A stretch of 64,000 nucleotides of DNA from Tillus elongatus (lineage: Eukaryota > Arthropoda > Insecta > Coleoptera > Cleridae). The stretch spans positions 20,209,739 through 20,273,738 of the forward strand of contig OZ023267.1 of assembly GCA_964006375.1 (NCBI GenBank), written 5' to 3'. Positions 48,465 to 62,177 of this stretch are shown one piece after another (the first letter of the stretch is position 1; each line of letters starts with the position of its first letter). A model generated the notes under the pieces. The model was not told where the DNA came from. It worked only from the letters and a program-made list of their open reading frames with translations, and searched no databases. Both the position numbers and the translations under genes were made by a program.

Positions 48465-49390
48465 ACGTCTGAACTTGAAGAAACTATTTTGAACTTCTAA
48501 AGTGAGGACTTTTTTAGCGCCATTTATTAATAAAAATTTACTAAAAGCACAACATTGATGAATTACAAGTTTTTGACTATTTACTTTTAAAACCAATAAA
48601 CAAGAAAGTATGAGTGCAAACATTGAGTTGAATAAACTTTGCTTGTCTTGTACACATAAAATTAAGAAAAAGTTTTTGTATTTGCGCAAGAAAAAAAAAC
48701 ATTAAACCACCAGACGCGGATGCCTGGGTACAATATAAATCAAAACAATGTAAAGCACATGAAACACACTGGAAAAATGCGTGAGGCTGTATTTATTGTA
48801 CCACATGCAAAGAATTTGCTAGTGGATTAGATCATTCTTTGTATTTCACGGTCACTACAAACAGTTGAATAACATTTCTAGGTCAAAGCCACTTAAAAAA
48901 TTATTCGTAATATCATAATGATCAAGTCTGTCGGCTGGTATCTTCTGGGAACATTAAGTTTTGCCTGAAACTACTACGTCGTGAGTAATTTGTTTTTTTG
49001 GTGGGTCTGCTTTGTTTTTATAAAGGATGCTAAATTATTAGGGTATCGAATAAATAAAAGTATCAATGATAATCGGAGATCAATGAAATTAGTTTTTATA
49101 CGTATTTATAATTATAAGGATAAAAATGAGTAAAAATAGTCACCTTCAGGAAGGGAAATGGTCATCTAACATATTCAGCTTGAGCCGAAGTTTCATTGGA
49201 TGCGAATATGTACGAAAAACCATTCGTAGAAGATAGTACGAATTCTTTAGGAGAAACAACTTAATAGCTTTATAGTAGGTGGTCACAGTGTCTTCAGAAG
49301 TTTGTATCAACAATTTCTTCACTCAGTGGATACATTTTTGGCTTTCGACGATTTAAATTGATATATAACTTTCGGGAGCTTATTCCCAGT
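48463..49390. other. unassigned stretch
   Basis: About 0.9 kb of AT-rich sequence. No frame of note and no recognised element. Confidence 0.3.
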
Positions 49391-50940
49391 GGAATTTCAA
49401 CAACACACCACGAGGACTTACAGCCTAAACACTATCGTACCGTGGGTGTCGACAAGGAGAAAAGAGGCAACTTGTTAATTCTGGACTTGAAGGTTTGGAG
49501 GTTCGGGGGAGAAGGAAAAACATGTGCCGGCAAGGAATTCCACAACTTGGAAGTCCTCGGGACAAAACAGCGGGCATAACAAGATGTTCTATGTCTGGTG
49601 ACCTGGACAGTAAAAGGGTGCAATCGCTCTGTTCCCCTGGTAGATCTGTTGGGGGCAGCAGGTGGAGGGACCATGGAAGAAAGCTCCTCTGAGCAGTGTC
49701 CTTGCAGATATCTATAAAAGAGAGAGAGAGAGAGAGAGGTCACCAACGGCACTTCGGTGGGCAAGGGATGGCAGCCTTTGGGTAAGGATAGGGTCACTGA
49801 TGAGACGTATAGCTCTCTTCTGAATGGAGTCCAGGATAGCGAGTGTAGAAGCGGCAGCAGCACCCCAGATGTGGGAGCAGTATTCGAGGTTTGGTCTTAT
49901 TTGTGAAGTATATAAAGTATAGAGATTAGCTGGTGAAAAGTATTTGCGAGCCCGGAAGAGGAAACCTAATTTCTTAGCAGCCGCTTCTGCAATTGATGTG
50001 ACATGTTGGTGCCAATTGAGATTTCGATCCACAGAGATGCCAACAAGTGAAAAGGACTCATTACTTTGAATAACTTGGTTGTTTATTGTGATGGGTCTAG
50101 GGCTGGTGTATCTCTTATGAGAAATAAAGCAAGACTGTGATTTGGTGGGGTTGAATTGTACAAGATTTCTACTTCCCCAGTCTAATATTTTTTGGAGATA
50201 CACAGAGATAAAACCCTCCATGAGTCTGCGATCCTCATCTAATTGGACTAAAGAGACAGGCTTAGAATATTGTATGTTGGAGTGGAGGGTGCTGTCGTGC
50301 GCGTAGCTGTGAACTGGGTTGGATGTGCTAGAGAGGAGGTCATTGATGTGGAGAAGAAACAAAGTAGGGGCTAAAGCTGAACCTTAAGGAACTCCTGCAT
50401 TAATTGGATACAGTTCAGAGGATTGGCCATCCACGACAACAGAAATGCTCCGGTTGGAGAGGAAATTTGCTGTCCACGTACAAAGTTTTGGCGGTAAGCC
50501 ATATGCCAGACCAGGTCGAATGCTTTGGATATGTCTAGAGCGACAATCTGGGATTCGCCGTGTAGACAAAAGAAAGGAGGTCGGCAGTTGATCTGCGCTG
50601 ACGGAATCCATACTGCCTGTCGTGGATTAGACTGTGTTTTTCAAGAAATTTTAGTGATTCGGTGTTTATATACTTTTCCATCACTTTAGAGATGACTGAA
50701 AGGAGAGAAATAGGCCTGTAGTTACTAGGAAGCGCTTTTGATCCTTTCATGGGAACGGGTTGTACTCGAGCAGTTTTCCAGTTACCAGGGAATATGCCTC
50801 TATTGTAAGATGTTTGAAACAGACGAGTCAGGACAGGAGCAAGTTCTGGTGCGCATTTTTTGAAAACAATTGCTGGGATCTCGTCAAGGCCTGGGGCTTT
50901 CCTGGTATTAAGAGAAGAGAGCATCTTTCGTACCTTTTAG
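49391..50940 (-). mobile_element. LINE-A copy 9, 3' part
   Basis: 3' end near 49391 (complement of GTTGTTGAAATTCC). Frame 49712-50362 holds the RT palm end to C-terminal region (catalytic box mutated: SYAHDSTLHS instead of ADD), and frames 50384-50611 and 50535-50924 hold the upstream RT. Small deletions near 50509 and 50563 shift the frame. A GA-rich run (about 49721-49737) lies in the C-terminal coding part. It is interrupted at 50940 by family C and continues at 51772. Confidence 0.9.
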
Positions 50941-51067
50941 TGAATTTTCGTGTAAAAAATTCATTAATGGGGAGATCCCGACTTTTGAATTTTGAAAAAA
51001 TTTTTGCAAATGAGCGCGAAATAGGACCCCTAGAACCCATATCCGGGGTCAGTTTCAATTTTTATAT

Positions 51068-51161
<94 letters not shown>

Positions 51162-51771
51162 CACACCGATAACTCAAAAAATAATGGGCCGATTTTGATA
51201 AAATTTGGCATGTACCTTTCTTTTGTCAATGGCTTGGATAAGTTCGTTAGTCAGGAAAATCGGAAGAGGTTTTCCGGGAAAATTTTGAGTTTTCATTCGA
51301 AAAAAATTCTTATCTCAAAAAGTAATAAGCCGATTTTAATAAAATTTGGCACGTACCTTTCTTTTGTAAATGGCTTTGACAAGTTTGTTAGTCAGGAAAA
51401 TCTGACGAGGTTTTCCGGGAAAATTTTTAGTTTTCCTTCGAAAAAAAATTTATCTCAAAGAATAATAGGCTGATTTTGATAAAATTTGGCATGTACCTTC
51501 CTCTTGTAAATGGCTTTGATAAGTTCGTTAATCAGAAAAATTAGACGAGGTTTTCCGGGAAAATTTTGAGTTTTCATTTGAAAAATTTTTATCTTAAAAA
51601 ATAAAAAAGATATGATAACCAAATTTTGTAGGTAGGTTTACGATATAAAAAGTAAACTAAACGCCAAAATTTAGATTTCTATGTTACAAGAAAAAAAAGT
51701 TATAATAAAATATTTTGTGCCAGATCATTTCTATGAAAATTCACTACCATAACGCACTTGCTGCGTCCAGG
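50941..51771 (+). repeat. family C repeat inserted in LINE-A copy 9
   Basis: Because LINE-A is known on both sides, this copy fixes the ends of family C: left TTTTAG-TGAATTTTC, right GCGTCCAGG-CTTTTTAG. TTTTAG occurs at both junctions but also precedes other copies, so it is either a target duplication or microhomology. The inside has (TA)n at 51070-51157 and a partial triplication of an about 140-bp block (GATTTTGATAAAATTTGGCA at about 51192, near-repeated at 51333 and 51472). Confidence 0.8.
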
Positions 51772-52023
51772 CTTTTTAGTTTTGAAAATGATATCCGTCA
51801 TTTTATGCGCGATATTGGGGACTGTCGATGGTTGAACATTTGGAGGTGGGTTGAGAGTAGAATTGCCGGCGAACAACGAGGCAAAATGTTCAGCCTTGCC
51901 CAGGGCGGTAGAAACAATTTCATCCCCTGAGACAAGAGGTGGGAACGTGCTCTTGCATAAATTATCCCCAATAGATTTAGCAAGAGTCCAGAAGGGTTTG
52001 CTGCCGCTGGAGCTTAAGAGGAC
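51772..52023 (-). mobile_element. LINE-A copy 9, 5' part
   Basis: Continues the LINE from the TTTTAGTTTTGAAAATGATA block to a 5' truncation near 52023 (after GGAGCTTAAGAGGACTT). It codes the linker before the RT. Confidence 0.9.
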
Positions 52024-52440
52024 TTATTTTATACGTATTTTCAAATTTCCCGCACATAATACACTACCGCCATTATGGTTAGGTGGACTGAAGTTTACAA
52101 TCAGACGTTTACAAGCGTTTACGCAAATATAAGCAGTTTTTGTGAAAATAAATAAATAAGTTAAAATTGGTTTTGATATAACAAAGAAGATTGGCACAAT
52201 GTTAAATAACGTTTGTTTTCCGCTTATCTAGAATCTGCTTTTGTTACTGCAGTTTGAAGGAACTGTTGCATGTTAATTTCCGGGCAAAAATTGAGGTTAT
52301 GGCCACGAACAAAAACGTTTAGGATGTCTATCTGATCTATGGAATGTGGCGTATGATGGACTCCTTAACTGTGTCCTATGATGGGCCAGGGGTCCATAAT
52401 TGGGAATGAAATAATTATATGTTTTGAGTTCTTTTTCTTT
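52024..52440. other. region 5' of pogo P2
   Basis: No gene recognised. It may include the 5' terminus and leader of the pogo-like element that follows. Two similar phrases, GTATGATGGACTCC and CTATGATGGGCCAGG, occur near 52350-52390. Confidence 0.3.
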
Positions 52441-54300
<1,860 letters not shown>

Positions 54301-54819
54301 ATTATTATACTAGGTTGTTCTTTATTTCGTTAATAAAACTGTAAAAAGACACTTCTATTCATTTATTTTAAAGGGGTCCGACATGGGCACATACGCGGAC
54401 CCCTCGACTATTGTTTTTTTAAATGCCTCGGTTATTAAACAGGAAATCAGTTGGCAAAACATCGCCCTATGCTATAATAAATTTCGTATTAATTTTCATA
54501 TAAAAAATTAATTACTCCAAAACTAGAAAAGATATAATTATATTTCCTTAAGGGGTTCATCACAGACACACTTCCCCTGGTACTGAATATACTCACAAAA
54601 TTGCAGATGCTAACAGTAAAAGAGAACCATATAAAGTTAAAAAAATCTATAAATTTAAGAGAAAATTGAAAAGCTCAAATCTAGGCTAAATACTGTAAAA
54701 CATGGCTCAATTATTAGTATGGGTGGCAAATATAAGGAGAAGTGTGAGAAACATAACTTAAAACACTGTCGATAAGGAGGCTATTTCATATTAAATGTGA
54801 AGCCAATTGTTTATCGAAT
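54301..54819. other. unassigned stretch after pogo P2
   Basis: Contains a short palindrome GGGGTCCG...CGGACCCC (54373-54402), perhaps near the element end. The rest is AT-rich without a frame. Confidence 0.35.
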
Positions 54820-55062
54820 GGCATACAGAAACAAAGTGAACTAGTGGCCTCGCAGGAAAATAGTGAAGGGTCCACTCTTGTAACTAACAAAGAAGGAACA
54901 GTGGAGATCTGTCAAATCCACCACCGGTATGCTTCCCCCGATTATAATTGCCTAACAGATCTTTGAGTTGGCAGACGTGGAAATTAACCCAGTCGAGATT
55001 GAGGCATGTTTGAGGCAGCTGAGAATTGGCTCTATTCTCTTGGATTAGATGGTGTGCCGCCA
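54820..55062 (+). pseudogene. LINE reverse-transcriptase fragment, low confidence
   Basis: Broken frames give TLVTNKEGTVEICQIHHRY, then VEINPVEIEACLRQL and, in another frame, LGLDGVPPV. This order (linker, K-L pair helix, G-x-DGVP) resembles the start of LINE RT domains. Too short and broken to classify. Confidence 0.35.

Positions 55063-55135
<73 letters not shown>
55063..55135. repeat. (TA)n microsatellite
   Basis: About 36 TA units joining the LINE fragment to a family C copy. Confidence 0.97.
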
Positions 55136-55138
<3 letters not shown>

Positions 55139-56245
55139 TGTGTCGATACAATCAGCCTTCTTCCTTTATCGCCTATTATTAGCTCCACCTTGTAAGTCGC
55201 TTGGATAAGTTCCTTAGCCAGGAAAATCGACCAAGTTTTTCACGAAAAATTTTGCGTTTTCTTTCGGAATTGTTTTTATATCTTCAGAAATAACAAAATA
55301 GGGGCAACCAAATTTGGTACGCGGGTTTATATCATTAAAAGGAAATTACGTGCCAAATTTAGATCTGTAAGTTAAAAACAAAAAAGTTATAGGCATTAAA
55401 AGAAAAAAAATTGGGGTTTTCCTCAGAACGTCAAAGTCACGATTTGAAACATCAAAATTGGCAAACTTTAGGCAAAGACCCTGAAACTAATACGGGTTAT
55501 GTAAAGAAAATGTCACAGGAAGAATGTTTTACAAACCTTTAAGTCTCATCAGCTTCAAGTGTCGTTGTCCTTCATTTTAAAAATATATTTCCAAAAAATT
55601 CATTGCAAATAGACCCTTTCTCTGATGCGTTGGCAGTAGTTTTAGCTCTAGAGTTTATCGTTTAATGGTATATAATTTTTAGCGAATTTTCGAAAAAAAA
55701 TCATTAAAGTTTCAATATATCCGTTATTATACAAGATAGGAAAAAAATTGCATACGCTAGTTAGATGGTGTCTTGAGACGCATCTTAAAAAATTATTTCT
55801 ACAATCACTGGCTGGACCATAAGTCGTTGGTGATACAATTATTTTTTTTAATCGAACACGCCTTAAATTGCATTTTTGCATTTTCCATCAAAATATAATG
55901 CATGTTTGTAAGAAAAGAAATTCTGGACGCAGCAAGTGCGTTTTGGTAGCGAATTTTCATTAAATGTTTCAAATTTGAATAGCTCCATTTTTTATTAACC
56001 TACACGGTTTATTGGCCGGGAAACTAGTTTTTTTGGGAACATTTTAACTTTGTTTTCGGAAAATATTTGTGCATTTTCAAACAATAAATTTATTTTGATG
56101 AAATATGGTACATTATGTTTCGCCTATACAAGTTATACTGGTAAGCAAATTTGATGCCTGCTTTCTTTAAAAAAACATATTTGCTATTAAAAACAGTTTT
56201 ATGAAAATTCACTACCATAACGCACTTGCGGTGTCCAGACATTCA
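55136..56245 (+). repeat. family C repeat, forward, lacking its 5' part
   Basis: From the block near 55200 (TGGATAAGTTCCTTAGCCAG) through AACAAAATAGGGGCAACCAA, GACCCTTTCTCTGATGCGTT and GGTGTCTTGAGACGCATC to the inverted sub-module bounded by GGACGCAGCAAGTGCGTT (55925) and AACGCACTTGCGGTGTCC (to 56238). Confidence 0.75.
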
Positions 56246-56384
56246 AATTTTTATGTTAACTACTTAGTCAGATGAGGATTTTACTGTGTATAACTTGATT
56301 GGTGAATAAATATTGGTTGGTCGACTGATTGATGATAGGTCCTCATGTTTGCACAAATGAAAACGCTTATAAGACGGTAAAGTA

Positions 56385-56581
56385 TTAAGTACACTTGGAG
56401 AACACCCAAATCACCACAACACATATTTCAGAGACCTTACGATCGTCGTTGACAAAGTCAACATCTTCAGAGGAAGAAAAAAAATTTCTTTCTCTGAAGA
56501 TGTTTACTTTGTCAACGAAACGATCGTAAGGTCTCTGAAATATGTGTTGTGGTGATTTGTGTGTTCTCCAAGTGTACTTAT
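56385..56581. repeat. inverted repeat (arms about 88 bp) with hammerhead-like motifs
   Basis: The left arm 56385-56476 and right arm 56488-56581 are reverse complements (AAGTACACTTGGAGAACAC at the outside, TCTGAAGATGT at the inside). The right arm reads CTGAAGA (56494-56500), helix II GTTTAC/GTCAAC with one mismatch, GAAA (56517-56520), helix III AC-GATC-GT and a permissive GTA. The left arm, on the minus strand, has a perfect helix II (GTTGAC/GTCAAC) but GACG in place of GAAA. Probably two inverted copies of a Penelope-like terminal segment. Confidence 0.65.
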
Positions 56582-56930
56582 TAGTGCTCATCACAGGTTC
56601 CAGTTTTCACATAGTACGGCAAAGTATTGTCAATACATAGCTTTATACTCAAACATCATAAGTTTGATTGAACATTGCCTACACTAGTTGTCTCAAAGTT
56701 ATTAACTGATACACAAAATACTGTTTGTGTTTGTACCAGTAATAATAATTTTAGTTTTCTAATTCAAGTGAATTGTTAAAAACTGGGAACGTATTTCTGT
56801 TTTCTAGAACTCTCGACTTTTGTCTAAAAAAAGTCAAACACAAGACAATTATTTTGATGCAATTTAGTGGACATGCTCCCTTTGTAACGACCTTGTTGTG
56901 CCCCAAGTGCCTAGGGTAATAGAAAATTAA
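56582..56930. other. unassigned stretch
   Basis: AT-rich, no gene. Confidence 0.3.
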
Positions 56931-57064
56931 GTTTTAGTGAATTTTCTTTAAAAAAATTCACTAATGGGGAGATCCTGACTTTTGAATTTTGAAAAAATTT
57001 CCTCAAATGAGCGCGAACTAGGCCCCCTAGAACCCATATCCAGGGTCAGTTTCAATTTTCATAT

Positions 57065-57128
<64 letters not shown>

Positions 57129-57420
57129 CACACCGATAACTCAAAAATAAGGGGCCAATTTTGATCAAATTTCGTATATACCGTCCTTTTGCAAGCGGCT
57201 TGAATAAGTTCGTTAGCCAGGAAAATCGGCTCAGGTTTTCCTGGAAAATCTTGTCTTTTCTATCGAAAAAATGTATATCTCCGGAAATAACAAAGCAAGG
57301 GCAATCAAATTTGGTGCACTGGTGTCTGTCATAAAGGCTATCCTATGTACCAAAATTCAGAAGTCTACGTTAAAAGACAAAAAAGTTATAGGTCAATTAA
57401 TTTTTATTTAATTAAATCTA
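56931..57420 (+). repeat. family C repeat, forward, 3'-truncated
   Basis: Starts TTTTAGTGAATTTTC at 56933, with (TA)n at 57067-57124, and ends in the TTAAAAGACAAAAAAGTTAT block near 57390. Confidence 0.75.
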
Positions 57421-57940
57421 ATTAAAGAAAGGTAAAACTTCAAAATTGATAATTATGGTAGGAGTACGAATATGAGTGAAAAATGCGACACGAAACGACT
57501 AACAAGCTACAAGATATGGGTCTAAGTCGTTATCTTCCTTCAAATTGTTTGGTGTAAATAGTAAAGACGTTAGACAATTAACATACGTACTACCCGATAT
57601 ATCTGCTAGTACATACATGTCGACCGTAGCCGAGTGTGCTAAGCCCTGTACCGCGGATAATGGACTCCTACATGACGAGTTCTAATCTTAGTTAGTGACT
57701 TCATTTATGATCAATTTTTTTAGTCTCATTTCACTTTAGCATAATCTGATCATAATGTTGTTATTCCGATGAATTTTTAGCGCATTTTTGTATAAAAAAT
57801 AATTTAATAAAGAGGAGATGAAAGTTTTAAAACGTAATTAAATTCGGATACCGTATCTGGTCGTTTGTTCTTATCCTACTTATTCAAACCGTTCCATATT
57901 TAATACAGTCGTAGACTTTTTCGTGGCTTCACAAGTGCTT
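57421..57940. other. unassigned stretch
   Basis: No supported gene between two family C starts. Confidence 0.3.
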
Positions 57941-59245
57941 GTTTTAGTGAATTTTCTTTAAAAAATTCACTAATGAAGAGATCCCGATTTGAATTTAGAA
58001 AAAAATTTTCAAATGGGTGTGAACTAGGCCCCTTAGAACTCATATCCAGGGTCAGTCATATATATCGGACCAGGTTTTCCCGGAAAATTTTGTGTTTTCA
58101 TTCTAAAAGAATTCATATTTCCGGAAATAACAGAGTAAGGGCAACCAAATTTGGTACGCGTAATTGTATTATAAAGAGTGAACGATTTACCAATTTAGGT
58201 CTGTAAGTTTAAAAACAAAAAAGTTCTTTTAACTGTCAGTTGAAGTTTGGTTGTCACTTTTTGGCTCTAGCTAAATCATAAAATTGAATGTAATAATGGA
58301 GTGAAGAAAAAATAATCTCAGGTCAGAAGCTCGAATGGTATTGTCAAGATTACTTAAAAATAAAAGTATTAACTAATCCATTAAGATGGAAAAGGGATTG
58401 AGAAAATTATAATGTTATTTGGTATGTCAAAATTGGAAGTGATTGATGTTTTGGAAGAAAGGTGTCAAATATATTTTGGAATATTCTTATTAAATGTTGT
58501 CATTAAATACTATACAAGTCCTAGGACTTTCTTGTACTGACATATGTATAATTTTCAGCAAATAAATAATAATAATTTAAAGAAAAAAAAAATTGGGGTT
58601 TTCCTCAAAACATAAAAAGTCGCGATTTCAAACGTCAAAACTGGCAAAGAAAAGGCATCTAGGAAAATAACCTGAAAGAAATATCCATTATGTAAAGAGT
58701 GTTCCGCAAACTCTTCAGCTTCAACCATCATTGCCCTTTATTTTAATAAAACATTCCCAGAAAATTCATTTCAAATAGATACTTTTCTGGTGCTTTGGCA
58801 GTAGTTTTAGTTAAGTTTATGGTTTAATGGTCTATAATTTTTAGCTAATTTTCGTAGAAAAAATTCGTTAATGAGGAGACCGCGACTTTTGAATTTAAGA
58901 AAGATTTCTTCAAATGAGCGCAAACTAGGCCCCCTAGAAGCCATATCCGGGTTTACTTTCTGTTTACATATATACAGGGTGACGCATTTCTACGGTAAAC
59001 CTCAATATAATTGTTATATAAAATTGTATACGTTACTTATAGGGTGTCTTGAGCTGCATCTTATAAAATTATTTTGACAGGGTGGCCCATTAGTCGTTGG
59101 TGATACCTACAATTTTTTTTTTTTGAATATCCTTATTGCATTTTTGCATTTTTCATCGAAATATGATGTATGTTTGTAAAAAAATCGAGACGCAGTAAAA
59201 AAATCGCTACTATAATGCACTTGTTGCGTACGGAATATTTGTCCA
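57941..59245 (+). repeat. family C repeat, forward, with an about 350-bp unrelated segment
   Basis: Starts TTTTAGTGAATTTTC at 57943. The usual (TA)n is reduced to CATATATATC near 58056. Family sequence pauses at about 58225 (after AAACAAAAAAGTTC) and resumes at about 58580 (TTGGGGTTTTCCTCAAAACA), so 58225-58580 may be another insertion. It continues through ACTTTCTGTTTACATATATA, CAGGGTGACGCATTTCTACG and the GTTGCGTACGG end. Confidence 0.65.
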
Positions 59246-59629
59246 TATTGCCTTTTAAATATCTTTAACAACTATGACGCGTGTGCACGAATGAATATTA
59301 TTAGCTCAACGCCAGGAAACAGAATGGACGTTTAAATTACAAGTCGATAAATCAAAAGGAATTCCATATCCTCCAAGTTTTCCGCTTCCGATCATTCAAG
59401 TGAAGTTATCTGCAGTCTGCAGCATTGATAAAACCTCACTGACCACTGACACATTCTTTACTGTTATGTAGATATCGTTTAATATAAAGAGAATGTGCCA
59501 AATATCAACGCACGAAGTTTGGGAGAAAATTATACTTTAACAATAATAACATTGAACATTAAAAATAACATCAGCTAATCCTAACACTAATAACCTCAAC
59601 AATTATCATCACCATCACAGCCTCAAGGT
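59246..59629. other. unassigned stretch
   Basis: No frame or known repeat. Short (CAT/ATC)-like runs near 59600. Confidence 0.3.
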
Positions 59630-59890
59630 GATATGTCTCTTTAATGCAAGCAGGCATCAATTTCGTTATCGGTATAACCTATATAGTGGAAATAATGTAC
59701 CATATTTCATCAAAATGTGACAATGTAGAAAAATTTTGCAAAAATAAACTTAAAATGTTTCCGACAAAACTGGTTTTCTGGACAACAAAACTTAGGTTAA
59801 TAGCAAATTGAGTTATTGAAATTTGAAGCATTTAATGAAAATTCACTCCCAAAACGCACTGCGTCTTGATCTTTTTCTTACAAACCCAGA
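59630..59890 (-). repeat. family C sub-module, reverse, partial
   Basis: Begins AATGCAAGCAGGCATCAA, continues through TATAACCTATATAGTGGAAA and ends GAAAATTCACTCCCAAAACG near 59858. Confidence 0.7.
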
Positions 59891-60180
59891 GCTGTAGAGA
59901 CACTGGGACGAGCAGACGAAGAGTAGGACCATTTATCGGTACATAGAGAGCGTATGGGCAGGCTTCACGGGCTGGAGTCACAGGCCGGTTAGCCTGTTGA
60001 CTATCCATCTGCCTTTCAAGGGCTACTTTAGTAGAATTAACCTATGGCTCGGAACGAGAGAATCTGCGTGCGGAAACGGTGAGCGGGAGACAGCAAGGCA
60101 TATATTGAAGACTGTTAGATGGAAAACCTTAGGATATCAAGAGAAAATTTCGGAAAAAACAGAATAGGGTTGGAGGTTCC
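59891..60180 (+). pseudogene. LINE C-terminal fragment (Cys-His motif region)
   Basis: One frame gives KGYFSRINLWLGTRESACGN, then GERETARHIL, matching the end of R1/Jockey-group LINE proteins, where a C-x-x-G, E-x-x-x-H, C zinc-knuckle-like motif follows the RT. Upstream (59930-60010) the frame is broken. 60181-60480 is probably its decayed tail. Confidence 0.5.
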
Positions 60181-60480
60181 TACCCTTTTAAAATAACTAA
60201 GTCTACCAAGAACAAGGAAATCAGCAATTTCGATGAATGGGCTGCGAAAATGGAAGCGAAAACGCTGAGTGCATTTGGGGCAATCCGCGAAGTAAGGGAA
60301 AGCGCTGAATAGGGAAATAGATAAGATCTCGGGAAAAGCAAGAGTGGAACCAACGCTCGTATGAATTGACGGAGGGTTCTAAGTGGAGAAGCAATGTCTT
60401 TACTTGCTAATTTTTTATATTGTGGAGGTTGTAGGGGTTCTTTTGAGAGAGTCGTCGACCTGACAGTGTAGGTGTATACC

Positions 60481-61468
60481 ATGGTCTAAAGTCTTTGGAC
60501 AAGAAGTCAGGAACTTCGGCCTCAAGATCGTAGACTGTTGTCTAAGGTTATGTAATCATTAGGTGTGTGTCTCCTCTTGAAAAATAGCATTGCTGGGCAT
60601 TTGTCGGGCTTTATGGCTAGATATGATTTCTTGTACCAGTCTTGCAGCTCGTCTACAGCAGTTTGTAGACGTTCGGTTATCGTCCTCAGTTGCGTGGAGT
60701 TACTGAGGTAGTGTCGTCTGGAGGATACCATGGTCTAAAGTCTTTGGACAAAAAGTCAGGAACTTCGGCCTCAAGATCGTAAGCTGTTGTCTAAGGTTAT
60801 GTAATCATTAGGTGTGTGCCTTCTCTTGAAAAATAGCATTGCTGGGCATTTGTCGGGCTTTATAGCTAGATATGATTTCTTGTACCAGTCTTGCAGCTCG
60901 TCTACGGCAGTTTGTAGACGTTCGGTTATCGTCCTCAATTGCGTGGAGTTACTGAGGTAGTGTCGTCTGGAGGATACCATGGTTTAAAGTCTTTGGACAA
61001 GAAGTCAGGAACTTCGGCCTCAAGATCGTAAACTGTTGTCTAAGGTTATGTAATCATTAGGTGTGTGTCTCCTCTTGAAAATAGCATTTCTGGGCATTTG
61101 TCGGGATTTATGGCTAGATATGACTTCTTGTACCAGTCTTGCAGCTCGTCCACGGCAGTTTGTAGACGTTCGGTTATCGTCCACGGTTGCGTGGAGTTAC
61201 TGAGGTAGTGTCGTCTGGAGGATATCATGGTCTAAAGTCTTTGGACAAGAAGTCAAGAACTTCGGCCTGAAGATCGTAAACTGTTGTTTAAGGTTATGTA
61301 ATCATTAGGTGTGTGTCTCCTCTTGAAAAATAGCATTGCTGGGCATTTGTCGGGCTTTATGGCTAGATATGATTTCTTGTACCAGTCTTGCAGCTCGTCT
61401 ACGGCAGTTTGTAGACGTTCGGTTATCATCCACGGTTGCGTGGAGTTACTGAGGTAGTGTCGTCTGTG
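60481..61468 (-). repeat. four tandem copies of a 249-bp LINE-B-type RT segment
   Basis: Units start at 60481, 60730, 60979 and 61227 (spacing 249, 249, 248). On the minus strand each encodes the same about 69-residue piece of RT (RHYLSNSTQL, TERLQTAVDELQDWYKKS, YLAIKPDKCPAMLFFKRRH), which corresponds to 24325-24549 in LINE-B. The frame is open through units 1 and 2 and altered in units 3 and 4. No intact protein. Confidence 0.9.
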
Positions 61469-61577
61469 TACAGTGCGTATGTCACGTTTTGAGACGTTGT
61501 CGGAATGTGTTATCTCGGTGCGTAACTAGGAAATATATTTAAAGCAACAATGAAATAGAGAGTGCTACTAGAGAGAA

Positions 61578-61611
<34 letters not shown>

Positions 61612-61740
61612 TCTTGGTTGCGACGACAGAGCGACATCGCCTACATGTTGTGATAATAAATAACAATAATAACAGTTAATTCACATTTACTAACAAAACA
61701 AAGATACAACTTTAGATTCTCCTTGATATTTACAATGAAT
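61469..61740. repeat. spacer with (GA)n microsatellite
   Basis: A GA-rich run at about 61571-61611, then AT-rich sequence. Confidence 0.8.
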
Positions 61741-62177
61741 AAAAGTCTGGACGCAGCAAGTGCGTTATGGTAGCGATTTTTTTTTAAATATGTTTAACAG
61801 CAAATGTCTTTCTTTGATGAAAGCAGGCATCAAACTTGGTTGCCTATATAGTAGAAACAATGTACTATATTTCATCGAAATAACTTTATTGTTTGAAAAT
61901 ATATAAACATTTTTCAAAAGTCTGGATGCAGCAAGTGTGTTATGGAAGTGAATTTCCATTAAAATGTGTTTAATAGCAAATGCGAGCAGGCATCAATCTG
62001 ATTACCGGTATAGCCTATGTAGTATAAACAATGTACTATATTTTATCAAAATTACTTATGGTTTGAAAATATACAAAAAATTTCCGAAAATAAACTTAAA
62101 TGTTGGTTTCCTAACCAACAAAGCTTACGTTCATAGCAAATTGAGTTATATAACTTTGAAGGATTTAATGAAAATTC

